From contig NZ_CANMNI010000002.1 in the NCBI RefSeq assembly GCF_947499215.1, positions 372,001-436,000 of the forward strand: a DNA stretch of 64,000 bases. Reading direction: 5' to 3'. The DNA is from an uncultured Pontibacter sp. (GTDB taxonomy: Bacteria > Bacteroidota > Bacteroidia > Cytophagales > Hymenobacteraceae). The notes under the pieces are model-generated. The model had not been told where the DNA came from and did no database searches. It saw only the letters and a list, made by a program, of their open reading frames with translations. This document shows positions 18,633-28,369 of this stretch, piece after piece; position 1 is the first letter of the stretch, and each line of letters starts with the position of its first letter. The position numbers and the translations under genes are program-made.

Positions 18633-18661
18633 AGAGACCGCTGTAAAAAACAACGGTCTCT
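18633..18661 (-). terminator. Terminator-like hairpin after recQ
   Basis: Arms of 8 bp (18633-18640 and 18654-18661) around a 13-nt A-rich loop, 46 bp past the recQ stop. On the minus strand it is followed by TTGTTTT. Confidence 0.6.
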
Positions 18662-18707
18662 CCATACAAATTATTCTAATAGCGGATCACCTCTCAATGA
18701 TCATAAC

Positions 18708-20888
18708 TTAATTCGCGTACTCCGAAAGGAATTTAATGCGCATCAGTCGCAGGTCCTCTTCGGAATAGTCATCAGTACCGAGTTCTTTCAGCGCCACCGC
18801 GATGTTGTCGGTGCTGGCGTTCATAAAGTAATCGTATATCTCATCCTGACGCTCATCATCCAGTACATTGTTGATGTAGTAGTTGAGATTGAGCTTGGTG
18901 CCTGAGTAGCAGATATGCTCGATCTCCTCAATGAGCTCCTGCATGGTCAGGTCCTTAGATGAGGCGATTTCCTCTAAATCTACTTTTTTATCAATCTGCT
19001 GGATGATGTAGATCTTGATCTTCGACTTGTTCACCGTGGTTTTCACCACCACGTCAGCCGCCGTCACAATATCGTTCTCCTCCACATACTTGGTGATCAT
19101 GTCTAGGAAAGGCTTCCCGAACTTCTGCACCTTGCCCATACCTACCCCGGCTATGTGCGCCAAGTCTTCTTTGGTAGTCGGGTATACCGTGGCCATCTCT
19201 TTGATGGATGGGTCTTGGAACAGCACGTAGGGCGGCAGACCTTTCTCTTTTGCCAGCTTCTTACGCAGATTCTTGAGCATGTCGAACAACACCTCGTCAT
19301 GTCCGGCCGATGCCTGCGTTTCCTCCTTCTCCTCGTCGGCTTTTACCTCCTGCTCGTAGTCATGGTCTTTGCTCAACTGGATCGGATGTGGCTTCTCGAT
19401 AAAGTCGAGTCCTTTTTGCGTAAGCTTCACGATGCCGAAGTTCTCAATATCCTTCTCTAAGTACTCTGACAACAGCACCTGACGCAGAACGGAGCTCCAA
19501 AACTGGGCATCATGGTCCTTACCGGCACCAAACACCTCAAGTTTGTCATGATCGTAGCTAGTCACATACTGGTTACGCAAGCCTGTGAGCACGGCCGTGT
19601 TATGGTCGATGCTAAAGCGCTGCCCTGTTTGCTGTACCGTTTTCAATGCCAGCTGCACCTCATTCTGCGCCTCAAAGCGCTCCTTCGGATGCAGGCAGTT
19701 ATCGCAGAAGCCACAGTCTTTCTCGTAGGCTTCGCCAAAGTAGTGCAGCAGCTGCTTGCGGCGACAAACGGCCGAGTCAGCGTAGGCGGCCATTTCCTGT
19801 AGCAAGAGTTTGGAGTTGTCGCGCTCTGTTACCGGCTTGTCTTTATTGAATTTCTCCAGCTTAATGATATCGTCATAGCTGTAGAACATGATGCAGTTTC
19901 CTTCGAGACCATCACGACCGGCACGGCCTGTCTCTTGGTAGTAGCCCTCAATGGATTTAGGCGTGTCGTAATGAATCACAAAACGCACATCCGGCTTATC
20001 GATGCCCATACCAAAGGCAATAGTCGCCACAATCACGTCGGCATCCTCGTTCAGGAAGGCATCTTGGTTAGCCATGCGTATGCTCGAGTCCAAGCCGGCA
20101 TGGTATGGAAGCGCTTTCACGTCGTTTACGCGCAGCAGTTCGGCTACCTCCTCCACCTTCTTGCGGCTCAGGCAGTAAATCACACCGCTTTTGCCTTTGT
20201 GCTTCTTCACATACTGGATAACCTGCTTCTTGGTGTTGTGCTTCGGACGCACCTCGTAGTACAGGTTCGTACGGTTAAACGAGGACTTGAACACTGAAGC
20301 CTCGTCCATCTGCAGGTTGCGCTGAATGTCGAGCTGCACCTTAGGCGTTGCTGTGGCAGTCAGGGCGATAATCGGCAGATTACCGATCTGGTCGATAATG
20401 CCGCGTATACGACGGTACTCCGGGCGGAAGTCATGGCCCCACTCCGAGATGCAGTGCGCCTCGTCGATAGCCACAAACGAAATATTGGAATTGCGTAAAA
20501 ACTCAACCGTCTCTTCTTTCGTGAGTGACTCGGGCGCCACATACAGCAGTTTTACCTCGCCTGCCAAGGTTTCTCTCTTCACCTTATTGATCTCCGATTT
20601 GGAGAGCGTGGAGTTCAGAAACTGGGCATTCACTCCGAAAGCGTTCAACTGATCCACCTGATTTTTCATCAGGGCGATAAGCGGGGAAATAACGATGGCA
20701 GTTCCCGGCAGGGAAAGGGCAGGCAGTTGGTAACACAACGACTTGCCAGCGCCGGTCGGCATAATCACGAAGGTGTTCTTTCCGTTGATAATATTGTTTA
20801 TTATCAACTCCTGATTCCCCCTAAATTGATTATACCCAAAAACTTCCTTTAATTTGTTCTTGAGATTGATCTCCTGTTTGGTAGACAT
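18708..20888 (-). CDS. recQ: ATP-dependent DNA helicase RecQ
   Basis: 3'-5' SF2 helicase for recombination repair, 726 residues. Motif I is PTGAGKS (44-50) and motif II DEAH (142-145). The aromatic-rich loop CISEWGHDFRPEYRRI follows directly. The zinc-binding RQC region shows CRRKQLLHYFGE...CGFCDNC, and an HRDC domain lies at about 540-610. The last ~110 residues form the extra helical (HTH_40-like) domain usual in Bacteroidota RecQ. It is divergent from kdsD with only 67 bp between starts. Confidence 0.95.
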   Translation of the reverse strand: MSTKQEINLKNKLKEVFGYNQFRGNQELIINNIINGKNTFVIMPTGAGKSLCYQLPALSLPGTAIVISPLIALMKNQVDQLNAFGVNAQFLNSTLSKSEINKVKRETLAGEVKLLYVAPESLTKEETVEFLRNSNISFVAIDEAHCISEWGHDFRPEYRRIRGIIDQIGNLPIIALTATATPKVQLDIQRNLQMDEASVFKSSFNRTNLYYEVRPKHNTKKQVIQYVKKHKGKSGVIYCLSRKKVEEVAELLRVNDVKALPYHAGLDSSIRMANQDAFLNEDADVIVATIAFGMGIDKPDVRFVIHYDTPKSIEGYYQETGRAGRDGLEGNCIMFYSYDDIIKLEKFNKDKPVTERDNSKLLLQEMAAYADSAVCRRKQLLHYFGEAYEKDCGFCDNCLHPKERFEAQNEVQLALKTVQQTGQRFSIDHNTAVLTGLRNQYVTSYDHDKLEVFGAGKDHDAQFWSSVLRQVLLSEYLEKDIENFGIVKLTQKGLDFIEKPHPIQLSKDHDYEQEVKADEEKEETQASAGHDEVLFDMLKNLRKKLAKEKGLPPYVLFQDPSIKEMATVYPTTKEDLAHIAGVGMGKVQKFGKPFLDMITKYVEENDIVTAADVVVKTTVNKSKIKIYIIQQIDKKVDLEEIASSKDLTMQELIEEIEHICYSGTKLNLNYYINNVLDDERQDEIYDYFMNASTDNIAVALKELGTDDYSEEDLRLMRIKFLSEYAN

Positions 20889-20945
20889 GTAATAAATCAG
20901 AAATTTAACTGTACAGCAACGTATCCCCTCAGGGTACCTTTAACA

Positions 20946-20953
20946 CAAATTTA
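20946..20953 (-). promoter_or_regulatory. Possible -7 element for recQ
   Basis: On the minus strand this reads TAAATTTG, matching TAnnTTTG, 58 bp before the recQ ATG. There is no TTTG at the right distance upstream, so support is weak. Confidence 0.3.
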
Positions 20954-20955
20954 AA

Positions 20956-21927
20956 TTGAATCTTCTTAATAATATAGCGCTTACAGCAAAAAAAGTATTG
21001 ACCGACGAAGCCGAGGCCATCGCTAGACTGGCAGATTTTATCGACGAAGACTTCGAAAATTGCGTCAAAGCCATTCTTCAAATCAAAGGCCGCGTGGTGG
21101 TAACCGGTATCGGTAAGAGCGCTAACATAGCCGGCAAGATCGTGGCTACCCTCAATTCAACGGGTACGCCCGCCCTGTTTATGCACGCCGCCGACGCCAT
21201 TCACGGCGACCTCGGCATGATACAGCCCGACGATTTTGTGATTTGCATCTCGAAGAGCGGCAATACACCTGAGATAAAGGTACTTGTTCCATTGCTCAAA
21301 CGCAAAGGTGCCCAATTGGCCGCCCTTGTGTCCAGCACCGACTCCTACCTTGGCCAAAGCGCTGACTTCGTGCTGAATGCCTCGGTAGAACGCGAGGCCT
21401 GCCCGCACAACTTGGCACCCACCACCAGCACCACGGCGGCACTGGCCCTCGGCGATGCCTTGGCGGTAAGCCTGCTAGAGGCTCGCGGCTTTAGCAGTGC
21501 CGATTTTGCGACGCTGCACCCAGGTGGATCGCTTGGCAAACGCCTATACCTCAAAGTGGAGGACATTTACCGCCAAAATCTAGCTCCGCATGTTAAGGAG
21601 AACGCCGCCCTCAAAGATATTATTATCGAAATTTCGTCTAAGCGACTGGGCGCGACGGCCGTTGTAAAGGAAGACAGCACAGAATTGGTCGGAATTATAA
21701 CTGATGGCGATTTACGCCGTATGCTCAACAAATATGACTCAATAGACGGTATACGCGCTTCAGATATCATGACAGCATCTCCCCTCTCCATAGAACCGGA
21801 AACCTATGCGGCAGAAGCGCTGGCTATCATGCAAAATAAAAACATCACGCAACTCATTGTCACTAAATCAGGTAGATTCGAGGGCTTTGTGCACCTCCAC
21901 GATCTACTGAAAGAAGGACTCATATAG
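20956..21927 (+). CDS. kdsD: KpsF/GutQ-type arabinose-5-phosphate isomerase
   Basis: Converts ribulose-5-phosphate to arabinose-5-phosphate, the first step toward KDO of the lipopolysaccharide inner core. At 323 residues it has an SIS sugar-isomerase domain (about 35-170; GIGKSANIAGKI, SKSGNTPEIKVL) and a pair of CBS domains (about 205-323). The reading frame opens with TTG at 20956. The next in-frame ATG is at about 21181, inside the SIS domain, and the conserved N-terminal helix (VLTDEAEAIARL) needs the earlier start, so TTG is the likely start codon. It ends 2 bp before manC, forming a sugar-nucleotide operon. Confidence 0.93.
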   Translation: MNLLNNIALTAKKVLTDEAEAIARLADFIDEDFENCVKAILQIKGRVVVTGIGKSANIAGKIVATLNSTGTPALFMHAADAIHGDLGMIQPDDFVICISKSGNTPEIKVLVPLLKRKGAQLAALVSSTDSYLGQSADFVLNASVEREACPHNLAPTTSTTAALALGDALAVSLLEARGFSSADFATLHPGGSLGKRLYLKVEDIYRQNLAPHVKENAALKDIIIEISSKRLGATAVVKEDSTELVGIITDGDLRRMLNKYDSIDGIRASDIMTASPLSIEPETYAAEALAIMQNKNITQLIVTKSGRFEGFVHLHDLLKEGLI

Positions 21928-21929
21928 AC

Positions 21930-23006
21930 ATGAACGAAAACACCTATGTGGTAATCATGGCAGGCGGCATCGGAAGCCGCTTCTGGCCATTCAGCCGTAC
22001 CGATTTCCCAAAACAATTTCATGATGTACTAGGCGTAGGCGAAAGCATGCTCCAAATGACCATGAACCGCTTTAAGGATGTCTGCCCACCCGAAAACGTG
22101 TATGTGGTAACCAACCGCGACTACGAAGGACTGGTAAAAGTACAACTTCCGCAGTTGAGCGACAACCAGATTCTGCTAGAGCCCATCGGCCGCAACACAG
22201 CCCCCTGCATCGCTTACGCTTCTTACAAGATAGCGCAAATCAACCCGAAGGCCAACCTAATCGTGACGCCCTCGGACCACGTAGTGCTCAAGCAGGACGC
22301 TTTTACAAAGGTGATAAAAGAAGCCGTGGAGGCCGCCGATAACAATGATGTGCTGATCACACTGGGTATCACTCCTAGCCGCCCTGATACAGGCTACGGG
22401 TACATCCAGTTCATCGACGACGAGGCGCAGACGATCAAAAAGGTAAAAACCTTTACAGAGAAGCCAAACCTTGAGCTTGCCCAAATGTTCCTCAACAGCG
22501 GTGATTTCGTCTGGAATTCAGGCATCTTTATCTGGAATGTGCAGAGCATCATGAGTGCTTTCAGACAGCACCTGTCTGAGATCAGCGAGATTTTTGAAGA
22601 AGGCGCTGCATGCCTGCATACACCCGAAGAGCCAAACTTTATTGTAAAGGCTTACTCCCAGTGCCGCAATATCTCCATCGACTATGGCATTATGGAAAAG
22701 GTGGACAATGTGTATGTTGTGCTGGCTGATATCGGCTGGTCAGACTTGGGCACGTGGAACTCGCTTTACACGATCAACAACAAAGATGAGCAGGGCAATG
22801 TGGTAGACGGTGATGTGATGCTGTACGACACTAAAAACTGCATCATCAAAACACCTAAAGACCGCCTCGTGGTATTGCAAGGACTGGAAGGCTATATTGT
22901 GGCCGAGCACGATAACGTACTCATGATCTGCAAACTGGACGAGGAGCAAAAAGTGAAAGAGTTTATGTCTGACGCCAAATCAAAAAAGGGCGCCGAGTAC
23001 ATTTAA
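21930..23006 (+). CDS. manC: Mannose-1-phosphate guanylyltransferase
   Basis: Makes GDP-mannose from mannose-1-phosphate and GTP, a precursor of GDP-fucose/rhamnose-type surface sugars and glycans. At 358 residues it is the short, single-domain form without the C-terminal phosphomannose isomerase part. Seen: the nucleotidyltransferase loop MAGGIGSRFWPFSR, the FPKQF motif, LEPIGRNTAPC, VTPSDH, FTEKP and WNSGIF. The start codon comes 2 bp after the kdsD stop. It ends at a strong hairpin shared with rlmB. Confidence 0.94.
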   Translation: MNENTYVVIMAGGIGSRFWPFSRTDFPKQFHDVLGVGESMLQMTMNRFKDVCPPENVYVVTNRDYEGLVKVQLPQLSDNQILLEPIGRNTAPCIAYASYKIAQINPKANLIVTPSDHVVLKQDAFTKVIKEAVEAADNNDVLITLGITPSRPDTGYGYIQFIDDEAQTIKKVKTFTEKPNLELAQMFLNSGDFVWNSGIFIWNVQSIMSAFRQHLSEISEIFEEGAACLHTPEEPNFIVKAYSQCRNISIDYGIMEKVDNVYVVLADIGWSDLGTWNSLYTINNKDEQGNVVDGDVMLYDTKNCIIKTPKDRLVVLQGLEGYIVAEHDNVLMICKLDEEQKVKEFMSDAKSKKGAEYI

Positions 23007-23037
23007 GCTAAACTCTATACCTTATGAAAAAAGGTAT

Positions 23038-23081
23038 AAAAAGGGAAGGGCCGTGAGATATCTCACGGCCCTTCCCTTTTT
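23038..23081. terminator. Very long perfect terminator between manC and rlmB
   Basis: Two 21-nt arms (23038-23058 and 23061-23081), exact complements with only TA between them, A run on the left and T run on the right. It is bidirectional. The AGGTATA word flanks it on both sides. Confidence 0.92.
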
Positions 23082-23112
23082 AGGTATAAAGAACCTTCTT
23101 CAATCAATCCGT

Positions 23113-23958
23113 TTATCTCGGCTCAAATGTATTGAGACTAGAATATCCGCTTTCACGCAGCCTATGGCTCATGGCCTCATACAGAATGATGCCGGTGGCC
23201 ACCGAAACGTTTAACGACCCAATCTGACCCAGTAGCGGAATGCGCACTTTCGCATCGGCCCGCTTGAGATACTCAGGCGAAATACCGTCTTCCTCACTGC
23301 CCATAATGATGGCAGTAGGCCCCACAAAATCAACGGTGTTGTCCGTCAGGTTGTGTTCTGTCTTTTCGGTACATGCCACAATCTGCACACCGTAGTCTTT
23401 GAGATAATCGATCGTGTTTTTCAGGTTATGCTCGCGGCACACGGGTATGCTGTGCAGTGCCCCCGCCGAGGTCTTGATAGCATCCGCGTTGATCTGCGCA
23501 CCGCCTTTGCTCGGAATTACGATGGCATCCACTCCCATGCATTCCGCATTTCGGGCGATCGAACCGAAATTGCGCACATCGGTAATGCGGTCTAGAATGA
23601 GCAGTAGCGGGCTCTTGCCTTTTTCAAACAGCGACGTCACGATTTCATCGAGCGGCATGTACGTGATAGCCGAGATAAAGGCCACCGCCCCTTGGTGATT
23701 TTTGCGGGTGAGGTTGTTCAGCTTCTCGATCGGCACACTGGCCACCGGCACATCGTGCTTTTTGGCTAGGTCCAAGAGCTCATCCACGGTGGCGTTGCGA
23801 GCGCCTTTCTGTACAAAGACCTTCTCCAGCACCTTTCCGGCCAGCATGGCCTCTATGATGGGCCTTAGGCCGAAGATCATTTCCATTTTGTCCTCCTTCG
23901 GAGTTCTGGGGCCGCTATAGCGGTTGCCGCCTACATATTTGTTATTCCTGCTCTCCAT
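23113..23958 (-). CDS. rlmB: 23S rRNA 2'-O-ribose methyltransferase (RlmB/TrmH family)
   Basis: SPOUT-class methyltransferase that modifies G2251 (E. coli numbering) of 23S rRNA. The N-terminal substrate-binding domain starts at MIFGLRPIIEAML, then the SPOUT domain with RNFGSIARNAE, motif 2 IIMGSEEDGIS and motif 3 IPLLGQIGSLNVSVATGI, which form the trefoil knot. The ORF starts 28 bp inside the upstream GWxTD gene. A Met at residue 25 (23886) would avoid the overlap and begin just before the conserved domain, so the start is uncertain. Confidence 0.92.
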   Translation of the reverse strand: MESRNNKYVGGNRYSGPRTPKEDKMEMIFGLRPIIEAMLAGKVLEKVFVQKGARNATVDELLDLAKKHDVPVASVPIEKLNNLTRKNHQGAVAFISAITYMPLDEIVTSLFEKGKSPLLLILDRITDVRNFGSIARNAECMGVDAIVIPSKGGAQINADAIKTSAGALHSIPVCREHNLKNTIDYLKDYGVQIVACTEKTEHNLTDNTVDFVGPTAIIMGSEEDGISPEYLKRADAKVRIPLLGQIGSLNVSVATGIILYEAMSHRLRESGYSSLNTFEPR

Positions 23959-25193
23959 CTTGCAACAGTGCTGTACCAGTTCTCCTCGTATTCGCGGTTC
24001 CGTGTCAGCTCAAAGTGATTTTCGGTAAAGTTATTCTCTTTTTTGGTAAAAACGAACTTAACGTAGGGCGCCGCCTCTGACTCACGGTAAATCCATGTCT
24101 CTGAATCGCCACTCACGCTCACGTTGCTCGGCTTACCATAGATGATGTAAATCATACCCCGATCTGTTGCCCAACCCGGTTTAAAGGAGGTGTAGAGCTT
24201 GTTTGCCATCTCTACTCGGGTATAATATGTCCTGATCAGTTCGCGGGCAAGCGCTTTGTCTTTGGCAATTTTCAGCCAAAAACCATCCACAGCCGCTTTC
24301 TGATCCTGCGCACTATACAGCGCCTCGCGCTCAGCGGAAGTGGTCAGGTAAATAAGCGGGGTGATCATATCCTGCACGCGTGTCACGAGCGGATAAGCTC
24401 CGTCCTGCACTAGCAGCCCCTTAGGAATCCCCATGCTAGGATTTATCAGGTATAGACCTTCAGATGAGAAACTAAGTGTATCTCCACTCGCATACTGCGC
24501 CGTGTCAATGGTCTGTCGTGGCACCTCAGGAAGCGCTTCCTGTCGGGTGGACATGGGAGGCAAAGCCGGCTGAAGATTGTAGTCTGCTTTTAAAACTGCG
24601 AAAGATGCAATACCAGTCGTATCGCCTTGGCGCCGTAGTTGGAGGCTGTCGCCTGTGGTCACAAAGCCCTGCACCAAGGGGCGCCCGGTCGCCGTATGCA
24701 GGAGTTGATAGTCGCGTTGCAGCATCCGGGGATGCAGCGCAAACTTGTGACTCATACCTAAGCGGGCCTGCCCTGTCGATTGCAGCCATAGCCGTACCTG
24801 CATCACGTTACCAACGACCGCAAAGCCTCGCGGTATACGCAACGGCACCACCAAGGTACCTTCTGCCGGTACACGGTGCTGAGCGGTTATCGCCAGTGTA
24901 TCGCGGAACAACAACGCGTCGCGCTCGCTCCCTCCCGACCTAATTACATACTCTATGCGGGAGGCGGACTGCTGCAAGTCCAGCAATTGCCTTAGCTCCT
25001 CAAACCGCAAAATCAGATGCAGGCTGTCGGCGGTGCCATAGTAGGTATACTGCATGACCACTTCAGGCTGTTCGGCCCTAGCGGCGGCGGGAGCCGCATC
25101 CCGATACATAGGTGCATAGCCGATATCCGAGCCGCCACAGCTCGACAGCATCAGTAACAGAGATAGGCAGGTAAGCAGGCAGATCTGTTTCAT
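23931..25193 (-). CDS. GWxTD domain-containing lipoprotein
   Basis: A 420-residue exported lipoprotein with lipobox LSSC (Cys19). The C-terminal ~130 residues hold the GWxTD domain (GWATDRGMIYIIYGKP, then ETWIYRES), named after this motif and known mainly from Bacteroidota and Acidobacteriota with no proven function. The first ~280 residues look beta-rich. It overlaps the rlmB start by 28 bp. The DUF2723 gene lies upstream with a hairpin between, so it may be transcribed separately. Confidence 0.88.
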   Translation of the reverse strand: MKQICLLTCLSLLLMLSSCGGSDIGYAPMYRDAAPAAARAEQPEVVMQYTYYGTADSLHLILRFEELRQLLDLQQSASRIEYVIRSGGSERDALLFRDTLAITAQHRVPAEGTLVVPLRIPRGFAVVGNVMQVRLWLQSTGQARLGMSHKFALHPRMLQRDYQLLHTATGRPLVQGFVTTGDSLQLRRQGDTTGIASFAVLKADYNLQPALPPMSTRQEALPEVPRQTIDTAQYASGDTLSFSSEGLYLINPSMGIPKGLLVQDGAYPLVTRVQDMITPLIYLTTSAEREALYSAQDQKAAVDGFWLKIAKDKALARELIRTYYTRVEMANKLYTSFKPGWATDRGMIYIIYGKPSNVSVSGDSETWIYRESEAAPYVKFVFTKKENNFTENHFELTRNREYEENWYSTVARWRAGITNM

Positions 25194-25226
25194 TCTCTTG
25201 AAGGTAAAGCATGTACCCTAAAATAG

Positions 25227-25260
25227 CAAAAGCCGGACACAATAGGTAGTCCGGCTTTTG
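25227..25260 (-). terminator. Hairpin after the DUF2723 gene
   Basis: Exact 12-bp arms (25227-25238 and 25249-25260) around a 10-nt loop, 24 bp past the DUF2723 stop. It probably separates it from the GWxTD gene. Confidence 0.72.
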
Positions 25261-25283
25261 TACTGTTTAACTCTCTATTTTGT

Positions 25284-28241
25284 TTAACGGCGCGCGCGCT
25301 GCAGATATTGCACAAACACCTGTTGCAGTTCTTGGGCCTTTTGCTCCTCGCCAATAGCCTGTGCCTCGCCAATTAACTGCTGCATAATGAACAGGTTGGT
25401 CTGTATCTCCATGTCAAACAGCGGGCCCTTCGCCATGTAGTAGTCCACCGACTCACGAGCGCTCTTCGCCATGTCGCCCCATAGGTTCTTGGCACGCTCA
25501 TCCTCCCCTAGATCAGCCATAATAGAAACGAACTGCGGGGTGTAATAGTCGTAAGGTACTGTGCTTGGCGGCAGCTGCTCAAAAGCATAGTCCACGATCT
25601 CTTTGGCACGGGCGTTGTCGCCGCTCATCAGATACTCGGCGGCCAGCTTTCCGAACTTGTCACGGGCATTGGCGGCAAAGCGGTAATAGTTCTCGTCGTA
25701 GAAGATGCTCGGGTCATTGAAGTTGCGGAAGCGGAACTTCTTCATCATGTTCTCATACATCAGCTCCTTGTTCAGGAAGCCCGGCATTTCCTCGCTGCTC
25801 ACCTTCACAGGCACCACGCGGTAAGCCAAGCCCTCCAGCTGGAAGTATTCTGACAGCCCCATAAAGTCGGCGCTATTCACGGTAGTGGAGAAGTACACCG
25901 GACGGTCCCACTCATTGGTAGCCAACAGGTCCAGTATGATCATGTGCTTCTTCTCGAGCAGCGATTTGTTGATGGTCCACTCCATACGATCAGCTATCTG
26001 GTCCTGGTAGTCGGCAGCCACAAAACCCGCGTTCTGCACCTTGGCTTTGTCCACGTTCAGGAAGAAGTTTTTAGTCGGGAAGCTCAGCAGCGTGCTACCG
26101 CTGCCCGCCTGCACCTGCAGGGCCGGATGGTTCTGCTTAACTAAGCTCACAAACTGCTTCAGGTCTATACCTGCCGCCACCTGTGGGCGCTCCACATATG
26201 GCAGGTAGTCGTTGGTGCCCTGACGGTAGTTCTCGTTCTCCAACATAAGTGGCCACGGGTCAGACTTGTAGGACGGACGTTTCATCTGGTCGATGTACCA
26301 GTCGGTGTTCAGGTAGCTCAGTACGGCTACGCGCACATCAGTACGGTACCCTTCCACCTCCTGCGCATACCAGAGCGGGAAGGTGTCATTATCACCATTG
26401 GTAAACAGGATGCCGTTAGGCGCAACCGAGTCCAGCAGGTTTTTGGCGGAGTCCACTGAGTGGTAGCGGTTAGAACGGTCATGGTCATCCCAACCTTCGG
26501 CAGCCAGTATACCCGGCACTGCCAAACCAATGACGGTCGCGATGGCTCCACTAGTTATCACGTTGCGTAGGCCTCTGTTGATCAGTTCGGCTATACCCAG
26601 CACACCCAAACCAATCCAGATGGAGAAAGCATAGAATGATCCCGCAAAGGTGTAGTCACGCTCACGCGGCTCAATCGGTGGCTGGTTGAGGTAAAGTGCG
26701 ATAGCTATACCTGTAAAGAAGAAGAGCAGGCCAACTATAAAGGCATCGCGCTCATTCTTGCGTATCTGGAAAATCAAACCGATGATACCGAAAATAAGTG
26801 GCAGCAGGTAGAAGATGTTTCGCGCCTCGCTATTGGCCACTCGGTCGGGAACGCCATCTGTTGGCTTACCGAACCAAAGCACACCGGCCTGCTGCACGTC
26901 ACTTTCGCGTCCCACGAAGTTCCATAGGAAATAGCGCCAGTACATGTGCCCCAACTGGTAGCGCAGCAGGAAGCTTAGGTTCTGCCCAAAGGTGGGCGCC
27001 TCCCCGTCGCGTAGGTCCACCCACTTTTTATACTCCTGTAGGTGCTGCGGATTGTCACTGTAAATACGTGGCAGCAAGGTTTTGTCTTTGCTGTCATAAA
27101 TTGTCTCAAGCTTGCGGCCCGTCACAACATACTTGTCTTCTCCTTTTACATAGCGTGGAGCTCCCTCCTCTTGGGCAGTCGGCTGCGCATTGTACTGAGG
27201 TCCATACAGCAACGGTCTATCACCGTACTGCTCGCGCTTCAGGTAAGACACGAAGCTTAGGATATCATCCGGATCGTTCTCATCAATAGTCGGGTTGTAA
27301 GACGACCTGATCGGGATGATCATGTAGGAAGAGTAGCCGATGAGAATAAAGGTGAAGCACAGTAGCGCCGTATTGAGAATGCGGATGTTATGCTTGATAG
27401 AGTAGCGTATGCCGTAGATGATGGCTGCCACCAGCAGAATCACAAAGAAGATGATCCCCGAACCGAAAGGCAGACCGAGGGAGTTCACAAAGAATACCTC
27501 CACGTTACCGGCAAGCGATGGCAGACCGGGAATGATACCCCATAGAATGGCCATCACGATCACGGCGCTAATCAGGAAAGCGATAATACCGCCTTTCCAT
27601 GTTGGCTTGTAAAGTCTAAAGTAGTAGATGAAGGCCAAGGCGGGAATGGCCACAAGGTTCAGCAAGTGAGCGCCGATGGAAAGACCAACCAGATAGGCAA
27701 TCAGAACCAACCACTTATCTGACAGCGCCTCTCCCACTTTGGACTCCCAACGCAGCATGGCCCAGAAAACAATGGCTGTGAAGAAAGATGACATGGCGTA
27801 CACCTCCGCCTCTACTGCTGAGAACCAAGCCGAGTCAGTGAAGGTATAGGCAAGCGCACCCACGGCACCGGCCCCCATGATCAGTACCGTCTGGCCTTTG
27901 GCTGGGGCTACGCCTTCCTGTCCCACCAACAAGCGGCGCGAGAGGATGGTGATAGACCAGAAAAGGAAAAGTACAGTAAAGGAGCTACTCAATGCCGAAA
28001 GCAGGTTAACCCACCAAGCCACCTGTGTAGGATCGCTGGCAAACATGGAGAAAATTCGCCCAACCAAAAGATAGAAAGGGGCCCCTGGAGGGTGTGGCAC
28101 TAAGAGCTTGTAAGAAGAGGCGATGAATTCGCCCGCATCCCAGAAACTGGCGGTAGGTTCCAGCGTCAGTATATAAACGGCGGTCGCGATCAAAAACACG
28201 AGCCAGCCAACGAGGTTGTTTATCTTTCGATAATCCGTCAT
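25284..28241 (-). CDS. DUF2723 family polytopic membrane protein (GT117/TMEM260-like)
   Basis: A 985-residue protein with a membrane N-terminal half (about 12 helices to residue ~570) and a soluble C-terminal half. The start is diagnostic: LEPTASFWDAGEFIASSYKLLVPHPPGAPFYLL. The WDAGEF acidic pair corresponds to the catalytic site of GT-C glycosyltransferases, and human TMEM260, a DUF2723 relative, is an O-mannosyltransferase. In Bacteroidota it is plausibly a protein O-glycosyltransferase or a surface-glycan enzyme. The soluble part has a TPR-like end (GDNARAKEIVDYAFEQLP). Confidence 0.9.
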   Translation of the reverse strand: MTDYRKINNLVGWLVFLIATAVYILTLEPTASFWDAGEFIASSYKLLVPHPPGAPFYLLVGRIFSMFASDPTQVAWWVNLLSALSSSFTVLFLFWSITILSRRLLVGQEGVAPAKGQTVLIMGAGAVGALAYTFTDSAWFSAVEAEVYAMSSFFTAIVFWAMLRWESKVGEALSDKWLVLIAYLVGLSIGAHLLNLVAIPALAFIYYFRLYKPTWKGGIIAFLISAVIVMAILWGIIPGLPSLAGNVEVFFVNSLGLPFGSGIIFFVILLVAAIIYGIRYSIKHNIRILNTALLCFTFILIGYSSYMIIPIRSSYNPTIDENDPDDILSFVSYLKREQYGDRPLLYGPQYNAQPTAQEEGAPRYVKGEDKYVVTGRKLETIYDSKDKTLLPRIYSDNPQHLQEYKKWVDLRDGEAPTFGQNLSFLLRYQLGHMYWRYFLWNFVGRESDVQQAGVLWFGKPTDGVPDRVANSEARNIFYLLPLIFGIIGLIFQIRKNERDAFIVGLLFFFTGIAIALYLNQPPIEPRERDYTFAGSFYAFSIWIGLGVLGIAELINRGLRNVITSGAIATVIGLAVPGILAAEGWDDHDRSNRYHSVDSAKNLLDSVAPNGILFTNGDNDTFPLWYAQEVEGYRTDVRVAVLSYLNTDWYIDQMKRPSYKSDPWPLMLENENYRQGTNDYLPYVERPQVAAGIDLKQFVSLVKQNHPALQVQAGSGSTLLSFPTKNFFLNVDKAKVQNAGFVAADYQDQIADRMEWTINKSLLEKKHMIILDLLATNEWDRPVYFSTTVNSADFMGLSEYFQLEGLAYRVVPVKVSSEEMPGFLNKELMYENMMKKFRFRNFNDPSIFYDENYYRFAANARDKFGKLAAEYLMSGDNARAKEIVDYAFEQLPPSTVPYDYYTPQFVSIMADLGEDERAKNLWGDMAKSARESVDYYMAKGPLFDMEIQTNLFIMQQLIGEAQAIGEEQKAQELQQVFVQYLQRARR

Positions 28242-28315
28242 AGCAATTTACAAATATTCAGCGTCGAAAATACTAAATAAATCGGTGTGTGTGCACGTTT
28301 GGCTAAGGATGCGCC

Positions 28316-28343
28316 AAAAAAAAGCCGGTCTCTCAACCGGCTT
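28316..28343 (-). terminator. Rho-independent terminator of the T9SS cargo gene
   Basis: Arms AAGCCGG/CCGGCTT (28322-28328 and 28337-28343) with an 8-nt loop. Reading the minus strand, the stem is followed directly by eight Ts (28323-28316). It lies 27 bp past the stop at 28370. Confidence 0.85.
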
Positions 28344-28369
28344 CTGCTATTGTACAGGTATAGCTCCCT

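Noticed and set aside
26798..27289. 163-codon plus-strand frame inside the DUF2723 gene
   Set aside because: Arg/His/Ala-rich antisense product. The sense protein is clearly real.
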